14,394 nt of DNA from Candidatus Cloacimonadota bacterium (GTDB taxonomy: Bacteria > Cloacimonadota > Cloacimonadia > Cloacimonadales > JAIOQZ01): NCBI GenBank assembly GCA_021106755.1, contig JAIOTM010000133.1, positions 1 to 14,394 of the forward strand, read 5' to 3'. Shown piece after piece: positions 9,101 through 14,278 of this stretch (position 1 is the first letter of the stretch; every line of letters starts with the position of its first letter). A model generated the notes under the pieces. It had not been told where the DNA came from and made no database searches. It saw only the letters and a list, made by a program, of their open reading frames with translations. Made by a program: the position numbers and the translations under genes.

Positions 9101-10444
9101 GTTGGTCAAATTGTTGATGTTAGTTGCTGACCAGTTACACATGCCTATATAACCAAAGAAATTGAAAAACATAGAACCGCTATTAATAGCAATATCCCTT
9201 GCGTCGGCACTTGGACTATCCTGATAAAGTTTAGTAAATGTGTGATTTGGGTCGTAACTTAGTATTAGTTCAGATAAATACTCATTATCAATATAAGTAG
9301 CTACACCTAAAGGGTGGGAATCACCAACCAGCAGAGAATGAGTATATTGGTTTGTATCTGTAGTGTTCTGGTTTATCTCATACAGAGAAATTTTCGCAAG
9401 TATGGTCAATAACTCAGTAGGGGTTGATACCGACAAACGTCCTACTACAAGTTCCGGGAGTATATCACCGCCATCCAGAGTAGTGTAACCATGATCACCG
9501 TACCCCTGTCCGGCTGGGATAGCTATTGCACCCTCCGCATCACCAATAATTATTAAATACTCCGGTGGTATTTGCCAAGTATTGTAGGCGTTTTGCAACC
9601 ACGTTATTATATCAGTATTTGTGCTGCCTGTTACATCGGTATCCACTAAAGTAACTTCAAAACCTTTCTGGCGTTTCCAGGTCGCCAGAGTTTGTACTTC
9701 GGTATCAACTCCAGCCCCGAATGGATACAGAATTACAAGGCTACGTGGCTGGTATTCAACACGCATGTCGTCCCGCATATCGCGGTAGTTGAGGATTGTT
9801 CCTTCATAGAGCTTCTCGAAGCTACGGGAAGCTGGAAGGCTGGTTGTAAGCTCGTTTATACCCGGTGTATTGTTGTGGTTCACGCGGATGGTTATGGTGT
9901 GGTTGATTGTCAACTCATCGCTTACAGGATCAAACTCAAAAGGGTTCACTAACACATTAACAACGCGGAACTCCCGCATAATTGCAGGTTCACCGAGGTT
10001 TGCCAGCTCAAGCTTAGATTGATGTTTAGATAATCCATTATAAAAATCTTTGTTAAGCTGGAATGAATGCTTCTTACTTTCGTCCTGCATTCCCTGACTG
10101 GGATAGACATTGTAATTGCTATGCACCGTTTTCTGCTGATTTATCACTTCAATCGTGAAACTACCTGTAGCGGGAACAGCTATCAATGTCCCGAAGGTTG
10201 GTAGTTCAGGATAGCCAGCATCTAAAGTGTAACCAGCCCGGAGATGGGAAAGTTGCTGGAAAACAGCACCGTCTGCTTCTACATCCGTTACATTGTAGCC
10301 TTCAAGGTTAAAAGTGAACTGTGTGTAAGCGGCAGTTGTCTCGTCCATTTGAAATAGCTCGCCCGAAGCTTCCTCTACTGGTACATAGATACCAAAAAGT
10401 TGCACGGTTATTAATAGTGTCAGAAGTAAGATTGATTTGCCCAT
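6134..10444 (-). CDS. Gingipain-like C25-family secreted protein, probably catalytically inactive
   Basis: This 1436-residue secreted multidomain protein has AGGAG six bases before the ATG and a signal peptide at about 1-20. A gingipain-type propeptide (about 30-200) is followed by a C25 core (about 232-565: SLVILYPFGAG, then YLIIIGD at 296-302, LPELVVGRLS at 329-338, and MGDPSMDIF near the end). A C25-type Ig domain (about 568-650), two beta-sandwich domains with NPGE- or DPCE-like motifs (about 665-900), a NIDO-like domain (about 925-1140, with CTNGFVTL and APFWEDL), a carboxypeptidase-regulatory-like domain (about 1143-1225) and an Fn3-like region follow. The C-terminus is a sorting domain with GNYPNPFNP at 1351-1359. 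In active gingipains the catalytic His follows Gly in an N-Y-x-G-H stretch and the Cys follows Ala in an A-C-x-x-G-x-F stretch. Here the matching residues read NFFGY (Tyr432) and AETTGTF (Glu460), so both catalytic residues appear replaced. A binding or structural role is then more likely than proteolysis. It has its own promoter at 10505-10534. Confidence 0.92.
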   Translation of the reverse strand: MGKSILLLTLLITVQLFGIYVPVEEASGELFQMDETTAAYTQFTFNLEGYNVTDVEADGAVFQQLSHLRAGYTLDAGYPELPTFGTLIAVPATGSFTIEVINQQKTVHSNYNVYPSQGMQDESKKHSFQLNKDFYNGLSKHQSKLELANLGEPAIMREFRVVNVLVNPFEFDPVSDELTINHTITIRVNHNNTPGINELTTSLPASRSFEKLYEGTILNYRDMRDDMRVEYQPRSLVILYPFGAGVDTEVQTLATWKRQKGFEVTLVDTDVTGSTNTDIITWLQNAYNTWQIPPEYLIIIGDAEGAIAIPAGQGYGDHGYTTLDGGDILPELVVGRLSVSTPTELLTILAKISLYEINQNTTDTNQYTHSLLVGDSHPLGVATYIDNEYLSELILSYDPNHTFTKLYQDSPSADARDIAINSGSMFFNFFGYIGMCNWSATNINNLTNYNKMCNFIMIAETTGTFSYGSASRAEMILRAGTPTSLIAGATAIGMATSGLHPQYCEALNIGFYYGLYSNGMTNMGEAIMSGKLNLYMCYNVISNSMALNHTEWCNLMGDPSMDIFKGGLLKNMNVTYPASIPSGQGNVVISVEYNDTTPVEGAWVTLYQANDGIFATGYTDENGDILLFFDASTATNSDAILTITKPDHITQQLTITMSGPAIVGFRELILDDDPFGQSDGNDNGEPNPGETIETVLVLENFSDSVVLGVTADINTNDSYITLSNNTGLTFPTLYINGHGNSNEIFIMDIDPATPKEHFVEMLLSVQDLSGNQWNSTFYYEIKGGHLDIIDYTIIDGNDGIFDPCETVDLNITLMNNGSYDMPNVTGTIASWSGLVIVNDNSATFGDIVQGTSVDCLADGFTITGSANLIPGMVIDVELSLSNNTGYSENHLLKLYIGTQTLTDPLGPDAYGYIALGMEDVGYTDAPTYNWIEINPADNGNGTNTGLIDNGNELTGLTTNIHFASLPFTFRYYGIDYSEIGICTNGFVTLANNGFETGNVSFRNWRIPGPGGPNPMIAPFWEDLRTTGGGIYTHYDMIENAYIVQWDNMSFEEYANENTTFELLLYDPAFAVSPLGDGIIKFQYEDWNNADDTNHHYSAQGNYATIGIEDHTGLRGLEYTYNDIFPTTCQPLGDNSAILFSSIPDLEASTISGHVNLNYAGVSVEELTIAVGNWTAHPDINGNYVLQLPPGTYTVSASLPFFYVDDITGVVVIVGHTTSGIDFDMEYFMYAENLNAVIDSANYTTDISWDFNPISRAESKTNISITRDNRLQFNHFNLYRKTGAGEWLFVDTLSTQTYHFELFYAYIEHKFFVTVDYAEGVSDSSEVLTVYWELPQGPNDENIPVFETALHGNYPNPFNPVTSINFSLKQSGHVNIDVYNILGKKVISLVNEEMTAGQHTAIWNGKDANGKTVGSGVYFYRMKTGRYTGTKKMLLLK

Positions 10445-10504
10445 TATTTGCTCCTATGGTTCCTTGGTTCACGTCTCAATAAAGAAATCCACTACATTAA
10501 AACA

Positions 10505-10534
10505 ATTATGTTCTAAGTGATTACGTGTTGTCAA
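10505..10534 (-). promoter_or_regulatory. Sigma-70-type promoter of the C25 gene
   Basis: Read on the minus strand, TTGACA (10534 to 10529) is followed after 18 bases by CATAAT (10510 to 10505), a perfect -35 and a five-of-six -10. The -10 lies about 60 bases before the C25 start codon, leaving a short leader with an AGGAG site. No competing gene occupies this stretch. Confidence 0.75.
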
Positions 10535-10539
10535 GGGTT

Positions 10540-10553
10540 TTTTTGCGCAAAAA
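10540..10553. promoter_or_regulatory. 14-base perfect palindrome upstream of the C25 promoter
   Basis: TTTTTGCGCAAAAA is a perfect palindrome located five bases upstream of the C25 -35 hexamer. The position suits an activator or repressor site. An A/T-tract palindrome can also occur by chance in AT-rich spacer DNA, so the regulatory reading is inference. Confidence 0.35.
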
Positions 10554-10611
10554 GTTCTGAGGAGGTTTTCTGCCACCGGCCACAGAATGAGTGTCACGGC
10601 AACGTTGAAAT

Positions 10612-10660
10612 ATTTATAAAAGAGAAATGCCTCGCTGCCGGGCGACAGCGAGGACATTTC
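10612..10660 (-). terminator. Intrinsic terminator after the small CxxC protein gene
   Basis: GAAATG plus CCTCGCTG (10624-10637) pairs with CAGCGAGG plus CATTTC (10646-10660) across an 8-base loop, with a single bulged A at 10654. The stem is 14 base pairs with a GC-rich core. On the minus strand it is followed by CTCTTTTATAAA, a moderate U-tract. It lies 35 bases beyond the stop of the CxxC gene and insulates it from the C25 promoter. Confidence 0.85.
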
Positions 10661-10694
10661 TAGGAGGGCATTTTATGTAGGGTGTGAGGTTACA

Positions 10695-10901
10695 TTATAC
10701 TTTTCCGTTCATTATTTCTTTTTCGTTACATTTACAAATTTTCGCAAATTCGTATTTGGGCATCCACGAACCAGTTTTGGAACTGCGGGCACGAACTATT
10801 TTAATTCGTTTTATTTCTGTTTCGCAGTTAGGGCATATCATTTTCCCTTCTGTGCTTTGCTCGTGAGCCAGTTTTGCTGCAAATGTTCTTCCTTTGGCCA
10901 T
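10695..10901 (-). CDS. Small putative zinc-binding protein (CxxC...CxC), 68 residues
   Basis: The start is decided by a strong GGAGGA site five bases upstream of the ATG. The protein opens with MAKGRTFAAKLAHE, then has CPNC (C23, C26), a basic strand KRIKIVRARSSKTGSW, and CKC (C56, C58). Four cysteines in two pairs suit one zinc ribbon. Small basic proteins of this general layout occur in FCB-group genomes as uncharacterised proteins; a ribosome- or RNA-associated role is a guess from the basic charge and the adjacent efp. It forms its own unit, with a near-consensus promoter at 10925-10953 and a strong terminator at 10612-10660, which argues that it is real and well expressed. I cannot name a specific function. 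Confidence 0.85.
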   Translation of the reverse strand: MAKGRTFAAKLAHEQSTEGKMICPNCETEIKRIKIVRARSSKTGSWMPKYEFAKICKCNEKEIMNGKV

Positions 10902-10924
10902 TCTTCCTCCGAATTTCTGATGAT

Positions 10925-10953
10925 AATATAAAATACCACTGATATTATGTCAA
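10925..10953 (-). promoter_or_regulatory. Sigma-70-type promoter of the small CxxC gene
   Basis: On the minus strand TTGACA (10953 to 10948) and TATATT (10930 to 10925) are separated by exactly 17 bases. This is the best promoter match in the window. It lies entirely between the efp stop codon and the CxxC gene, with the -10 about 24 bases before that gene's ATG, so the leader is very short. Confidence 0.8.
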
Positions 10954-10960
10954 GTTTTTT

Positions 10961-11521
10961 TTATGCTCTTTCCTGATAATTTCCTGTACGAGTATCAATT
11001 TTCACTTTATCGCCTGTCTCAATGAAGAATGGAACAGTGATAACAAGGCCTGTTTCAGTTGTCGCGGATTTCCCTCCGCCCGAAGCTGTGTTACCTTTTA
11101 TATTCGGTTCGCATTCAGCGATTTCCTGAATTACTGTGATTGGTGGTTCAATCCCGAGGATTTTACCATCTGGATCTGTTTTCATCGCAACTTCTGTATT
11201 TTCTAACAGGTAGAAAGCAAGGTCTCCAATCATGTCTATGGGAACTGAAGTTTGCTCGAATGTCTCGTTATCCATAAACACGTAGAACTGGCTATCGCTA
11301 TACAGAAACTGTTTCATAGCACGTTCGACCCGGACTTCGCTGAATTTATCGCTGGCACGGAATGTGTTTTCAATTACTTGCCCAGTCTGAATATTCTTGA
11401 GCTTTGTTCTGGTAAAGGCTGCACCTTTACCAGGTTTCACATGTAAAAACTCTACGAATTCATAGAGTCCGTGTCGCCATTCAATAATCATTCCGTTACG
11501 AATGTCACTCATCCCAGCCAT
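10961..11521 (-). CDS. efp: Translation elongation factor P
   Basis: EF-P binds ribosomes stalled on polyproline stretches, between the P and E sites, and promotes peptide-bond formation. The 186-residue length is normal for the family. The N-terminal KOW-like domain carries the tip loop KPGKGAAF with the usually modified lysine at K32; bacteria with arginine-rhamnosylated EF-P have Arg there, so a lysine-type or unmodified EF-P is expected. Two OB-like domains follow, with VPIDMIGDLAFYLL in the middle and DTRTGNYQERA at the C-terminus, both typical. AGGAG lies six bases before the first ATG (11521) and 15 before the second (11512), so the MAGMSDIRNG start is preferred. It lies downstream of the HU/ribosomal-protein unit, separated by a terminator. 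No EpmA, EpmB or YmfI-like modification gene is in the window. No clear promoter was recognised. Confidence 0.97.
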   Translation of the reverse strand: MAGMSDIRNGMIIEWRHGLYEFVEFLHVKPGKGAAFTRTKLKNIQTGQVIENTFRASDKFSEVRVERAMKQFLYSDSQFYVFMDNETFEQTSVPIDMIGDLAFYLLENTEVAMKTDPDGKILGIEPPITVIQEIAECEPNIKGNTASGGGKSATTETGLVITVPFFIETGDKVKIDTRTGNYQERA

Positions 11522-11568
11522 GTACTACTCCTGTCGCATAGACCATATAAGAAATTGTGCTGTGGTAG

Positions 11569-11603
11569 AAAAAGAAATCGACTCCGGGGTTTACCGGAGT
11601 CGA
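11569..11603 (-). terminator. Intrinsic terminator after the HU / small ribosomal protein operon
   Basis: TCGACTCCGG (11578-11587) pairs perfectly with CCGGAGTCGA (11594-11603) around a 6-base loop. On the minus strand the 10-base-pair stem is followed by TTTCTTTTTCT, a classic U-tract. It lies 16 bases past the stop of the 30-residue ribosomal protein and ahead of efp. Confidence 0.9.
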
Positions 11604-11619
11604 CCCTTTATATCACTTT

Positions 11620-11712
11620 CTATTTCTTCTTTTTATGACGGTTTTTACGAAGTCTTTTTTTACGCTTATGCGTATTTATTTTATGACGTTTACGTTTGCG
11701 TCCGCAAGGCAT
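11620..11712 (-). CDS. Very small basic ribosomal protein of the COX24/AURKAIP1 (mS38, bS22-like) type, 30 residues
   Basis: The gene has 30 codons plus a TAG stop and a near-perfect AAGGAGGT site before the ATG. The product starts MPCGRKRKRHKINTHKRKKR and ends in LRKNRHKKKK, with 21 of 30 residues Lys, Arg or His. This closely resembles the AURKAIP1/COX24-domain proteins annotated in Bacteroidota, whose KRKKRxRxNRHKKK core is related to mitochondrial mS38 and actinobacterial bS22. Those proteins sit on the small ribosomal subunit in contact with rRNA. It begins 13 bases after the HU stop and is followed by a strong terminator, so it is the last gene of an HU operon. Genes this short are easily missed by length cut-offs. 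The residue at position 3 is Cys, where I recall Ser being common. Confidence 0.9.
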   Translation of the reverse strand: MPCGRKRKRHKINTHKRKKRLRKNRHKKKK

Positions 11713-11725
11713 TGAACCTCCTTAA

Positions 11726-12010
11726 TTATTTGTTCGCGCCAGCGATCTCATCTTTGAACGCGCGCGAAAATTTGAAAGTAGGAACAACTCTTTCTGGTAC
11801 TGGAACTTTCTTACCAGTTTTAGGATTTCTGCCAATACGTTCTTTACGTTGTTTCAGGTTAAACGTTCCAAAGCCACGAATCTCAATACGACTTCCGTTT
11901 TTCATACTGTCCTTTACCGCGGAGAGAAATTGATCAACAACGATTGCAATATCTTTGCGGATAAGACCAGTGTCTTTTGCGATGACTTTTACAAGATCAG
12001 CTTTTGTCAT
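11726..12010 (-). CDS. HU/IHF-family nucleoid DNA-binding protein
   Basis: This 94-residue protein is a standard-length HU/IHF subunit, which binds and bends DNA as a dimer and organises the nucleoid. It starts MTKADLVKVIAKDTGL (helices 1 and 2), continues with IEIRGFGTFNLKQRKER, and has the beta-arm signature GRNPKTGKKV at 60-69 with Pro63 as the intercalating proline. It ends with VPTFKFSRAFKDEIAG. AGGGG lies upstream of the ATG. The ribosomal protein gene follows after 13 bases, suggesting co-transcription and coupling to growth rate. HU versus IHF cannot be settled from sequence alone, so no symbol is given. A TTGACA-type promoter lies about 35-60 bases upstream. Confidence 0.95.
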   Translation of the reverse strand: MTKADLVKVIAKDTGLIRKDIAIVVDQFLSAVKDSMKNGSRIEIRGFGTFNLKQRKERIGRNPKTGKKVPVPERVVPTFKFSRAFKDEIAGANK

Positions 12011-12043
12011 AATAAACCCCTTTATTTCATATTAATACAGTCG

Positions 12044-12070
12044 AATTTACAGCACTCAATATAATGTCAA
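12044..12070 (-). promoter_or_regulatory. Probable promoter of the HU operon
   Basis: On the minus strand TTGACA (12070 to 12065) is followed by TAAATT (12049 to 12044) with a 15-base spacer, shorter than ideal. The -10 lies 33 bases before the HU start. The perfect -35 and position favour a real promoter, though the exact -10 is uncertain. Confidence 0.55.
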
Positions 12071-12102
12071 GCAAAATCTCTGATATTTTGTACTTTACAC
12101 TC

Positions 12103-12119
12103 ATTTTCACTGTGAAAAT
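12103..12119. promoter_or_regulatory. 17-base palindrome upstream of the HU promoter
   Basis: ATTTTCAC and GTGAAAAT form perfect 8-base arms around a single T. The element lies 33 bases upstream of the HU -35 hexamer, in a roughly 215-base gene-free gap (12011-12225) that otherwise holds only the HU promoter and a small GTAATC/GATTAC hairpin (12160-12176). It has the symmetry of a dimeric regulator site; the regulator is unknown. Confidence 0.45.
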
Positions 12120-12225
12120 TCATTCATTTATACCTTTCAATAAACTAACATAATTCGGTGTAATCTTTGAGATTACGTTATACTTCGTGACTTCAGAAGG
12201 AGATTGTAGCTTAAATGAGGGCAAT

Positions 12226-12663
12226 TTATTCCTTTTCTGAGTCAGCCTCATTTTTCTCAGCTTCTTCCGAAGCACTTGTTGTAGCAGGAATTTCGTCATC
12301 TGCTACTTCGTCGGAGCAGCAACCATCATCTTCACCAGACTCTTCTTCCCGCTCACTGATTTTGATACTGATAGACATACCGTTGAATACAGGATAAAAA
12401 TCGTCGAGGTACTCCCGCACAAGCTCTTCGATATTCTCTTCTTTTTCCAACGTCTCTTTGCTGAATCCAAGAACAATGTGCATACTGGAAAACGCAAGAT
12501 TAAGTGCCATTGAAGGTTTTTCACCCAGCACGTTCTTTAGAAAAAGAGGCATGGACTTGGAGATGCCGCTTACGGCTTTCACGCGCTGGTAGAATCTGTA
12601 GCCAAAATAGGCAATTGCACCCCAAAACGCTGCTCTAAACAAGCATTTGCAAAATTTCTTCAT
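12226..12663 (-). CDS. Membrane-anchored protein with acidic C-terminal tail, unknown function
   Basis: The product is 145 residues and its family is not recognised. AAGGAG lies seven bases before the ATG. Residues 1-7 are MKKFCKC, followed by one hydrophobic helix (about 8-24, FRAAFWGAIAYFGYRFY), probably a membrane anchor with the rest in the cytoplasm by the positive-inside rule. Residues 45-100 form a mixed alpha/beta segment ending in FNGMSISIKISE. The tail from about 103 is acidic and low in complexity (EREEESGEDD, a CC pair at 115-116, then Glu/Ala/Ser-rich). Acidic tails of this kind are often disordered and mediate protein contacts, but no partner is visible. A terminator-like hairpin directly precedes its ribosome binding site. 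It is probably genuine, given the good start site and gene-like composition. Confidence 0.8.
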   Translation of the reverse strand: MKKFCKCLFRAAFWGAIAYFGYRFYQRVKAVSGISKSMPLFLKNVLGEKPSMALNLAFSSMHIVLGFSKETLEKEENIEELVREYLDDFYPVFNGMSISIKISEREEESGEDDGCCSDEVADDEIPATTSASEEAEKNEADSEKE

Positions 12664-12678
12664 AGTTGACTCCTTATT

Positions 12679-12717
12679 AAAAAAAGCTCCCGTGCAGGAT
12701 TGTCCATGCTCTGGAGC
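12679..12717 (-). terminator. Terminator-like hairpin directly ahead of the acidic-tailed membrane gene
   Basis: GCTCC (12686-12690) pairs with GGAGC (12713-12717), and inner pairs GGA/TCC and GCA/TGC can extend the structure. On the minus strand the stem is followed at once by seven T residues (12685 to 12679). It lies about 55 bases after the OB-fold gene stop, so it can end that transcript. Only 15 bases then remain to the next gene's ATG, with its ribosome binding site among them, so the next gene has no room for its own promoter here. Confidence 0.75.
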
Positions 12718-12772
12718 GTATTAAACTCTTCCATCTGGTAAATCGAAAAAATATTCCTGTCTTTTCGCTATC

Positions 12773-13519
12773 CTATCTGTACATTGATTTGACGCGTCCC
12801 CAGGAAGCCCGGTTAGCCTGAACGCTCGCGGGTTGCAGGGAATTACTGTGTATCGGATTTATTCTGTACTCGCCAAAGGCAAAATCAATCACTCCGAGAG
12901 CAACAGAAAGCTCGGTACCAGACCTGATGCCTTTCAAAATGCTGGAGTTTGTAAACCCATTGCGCATTGTGCACTGACCGGAATTGTCGGTAAGTAGCAT
13001 TTGCGTATTGGCGGTTTTCCCGGTAATTACTTTAACGTTGCCGATTCGTACCCGGACAGACTCAAAATCTTCCGAGGATGAGGCTTCCCAAAGAGTTATT
13101 TCCACCGCACGCGGAATCATCGCACTTTTTCCTTTAACGATAATTTCGTCTGCGCGAAGAAATGTCATACCGAATCTTTCCCCAACCACGCCAGTAACTG
13201 TTACATTATCGCCGACACGAAGAGTACGTTGACGGTTACTGTTCACAAGTAGCCCTTTCCAGCCACCACCTTCGGGCATGGAAATAAAGAAACCATTCCC
13301 GTTGAAATCAGTAGCGGTGACAACACCCGAAGTACGCACAACAGAATCTTTATATAAAGATGGCCAGGTATAGTCATACCCCGGACTATCAGTAAACTGA
13401 ATCTCGTATATCGTTAAATCCTGAGTCGCCGCCAATAATGGCGTTGCCACAAAGGATGCCGCAAAGGATGCCGCAAAGGATGCCGCAATTAAAATCACAA
13501 TGCTTATTATTAAGCGCAT
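12773..13519 (-). CDS. Exported protein with two OB-fold-like domains
   Basis: This 248-residue protein starts MRLIISIVIL. GGAGG lies five bases before this ATG; an ATG directly upstream at 13522 is only two bases from it, and a frame-open ATG at 13552 has no such site. A signal peptide (about 1-32) has an unusual AASF-repeat core and a likely cut near LLAA/TQ. Residues about 45-125 match an OB-fold of the kind found in secreted nucleases and their relatives (VVRTSGVVTATDFNGNGFFIS, then LRVGDNVTVTGVVGER). A second, similar unit follows (about 150-225: VRVRIGNVKV, MLLTDNSGQ, then SVALGVIDFAFGEYRINP). No nuclease catalytic domain is present, so it may bind nucleic acid or a ligand in the envelope or outside the cell. 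It is followed by a terminator-like hairpin. The OB call is from pattern and is fairly secure; the ligand is unknown. Confidence 0.85.
   Translation of the reverse strand: MRLIISIVILIAASFAASFAASFVATPLLAATQDLTIYEIQFTDSPGYDYTWPSLYKDSVVRTSGVVTATDFNGNGFFISMPEGGGWKGLLVNSNRQRTLRVGDNVTVTGVVGERFGMTFLRADEIIVKGKSAMIPRAVEITLWEASSSEDFESVRVRIGNVKVITGKTANTQMLLTDNSGQCTMRNGFTNSSILKGIRSGTELSVALGVIDFAFGEYRINPIHSNSLQPASVQANRASWGRVKSMYR
13446..13488 (-). repeat. 12-base tandem repeat inside the signal peptide of the OB-fold protein
   Basis: Two perfect copies of a 12-base unit (13458-13469 and 13470-13481), one copy with a single change (13446-13457) and a partial copy (13482-13488) lie in frame. They encode AASFAASFAASF in the hydrophobic core of the signal peptide. 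Because the unit is 12 bases, gain or loss of copies would change the signal length without breaking the frame. Confidence 0.9.
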
Positions 13520-13627
13520 CATTACCTCCAGGTTTTTAACCCACATGCACAAAAACTATTTATGCTGTCTTTGTCAAGCTTTTCCTGCCTGATAGAATAA
13601 AAATGATGCACGTTGCGTTCCAATATC

Positions 13628-13972
13628 TTACAATAATGTATTTATTTCCATAGTAACAAGACTGAAATTTTTCCGCAATTCCATTAGTAACTCCGAATAA
13701 CGGTCGCGTTGACTATTTCTGGCACACTGTTCTAATTCTTCGGCAATTTTCCGCATGACTTCCATAGCCAAGCTTGCTGAAATACCTTTGAGTCCATGCG
13801 CCCTGAGAAGCAGGTCATCATCGTCTTTGGCATTGATAGCGGCTTCCGCGGCAACAATTAAATCGGCGGCAGAAGTCAGATAATCCTGAAGCAACTCCAT
13901 GTAAAACTCCCTGCTTCCCACCATAGTCAACCCTTTATCAAAATCAAGAATCGCTTTTCTATCAAGCGGCAT
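13628..13972 (-). CDS. Stand-alone histidine phosphotransfer (HPt) domain protein
   Basis: This 114-residue protein is the size of one HPt four-helix bundle. Such proteins relay phosphate between hybrid sensor kinases and response regulators in multistep phosphorelays. The phospho-accepting histidine is His59 in RAHGLKGISASL, matching the HPt consensus AHxLKGxSxxLG except that the final Gly is replaced by Ala (M..A region). An AAAGGAG site precedes the ATG. A hydrophobic, amphipathic heptad pattern runs through residues 18-48 and 70-112. No kinase or receiver gene is in the window, so its partners are encoded elsewhere. It is followed 108 bases later by the OB-fold gene, without a clear terminator. 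Confidence 0.9.
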   Translation of the reverse strand: MPLDRKAILDFDKGLTMVGSREFYMELLQDYLTSAADLIVAAEAAINAKDDDDLLLRAHGLKGISASLAMEVMRKIAEELEQCARNSQRDRYSELLMELRKNFSLVTMEINTLL

Positions 13973-14032
13973 CTAAACTCCTTTGATTATTTAAGATGTA
14001 TAATTTAAGATTATATATATTCTGCGCTTAAA

Positions 14033-14194
14033 TCATTTCTCTTTTATCTTAAAAACAATCAGTATCGAAACCTGTGTCAAGTCAAGCATCAGTGACGGCT
14101 CGGTTATGAAACCACCCTTTTTAAGGGGATTCCTGAAAGGATGAGCAGTCACACCAGCTTTAGCATAGGCCAGTCTTTTCTGCCATTCACTCAT
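14033..14194 (-). other. 53-codon open frame, possible gene remnant or intergenic repeat element
   Basis: A short frame runs from ATG (14194) to TGA (14033) and starts MSEWQKRLAYAKAGVTAHPF, followed by RNPLKKGGF. There is no convincing ribosome binding site. Part of it (14112-14131) contains CCCTT and AAGGG arms, and similar PLKKGG/PPFLRG-type peptides are known to arise from dispersed intergenic repeats in other genomes. It lies in the 367-base gap between HPt and the right-end gene. It may be non-coding repeat DNA or a decayed gene. The gap also holds a hairpin at 14208-14242 (AAGAGTAA/TTACTTTT plus GCTA/TAGC). Confidence 0.25.
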
Positions 14195-14278
14195 TTTTTT
14201 ATGGTAAAAGAGTAAGCTATATAACTGTAGCTGGTTACTTTTAAATCTTTAATTTTAATCAGGCGAGTGAAACGCACG

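Noticed and set aside
10469..10657. 62-codon minus-strand frame between the C25 gene and the CxxC gene
   Set aside because: It begins inside the intrinsic terminator hairpin, runs through the C25 promoter and has no ribosome binding site.
10961..11512. Second ATG of efp as the start
   Set aside because: AGGAG is six bases from the first ATG but 15 from the second.
12215..12397. 60-codon plus-strand frame with an upstream AAGGAG
   Set aside because: The spacing to the ATG is 12 bases and the frame is antisense to the acidic tail of the membrane protein, giving Ser-rich low-complexity sequence.
12773..13552. Upstream ATG start at 13552 for the OB-fold protein
   Set aside because: It would place MCMWVKNLEV ahead of the signal peptide and has no ribosome binding site, while GGAGG is well placed for 13519.
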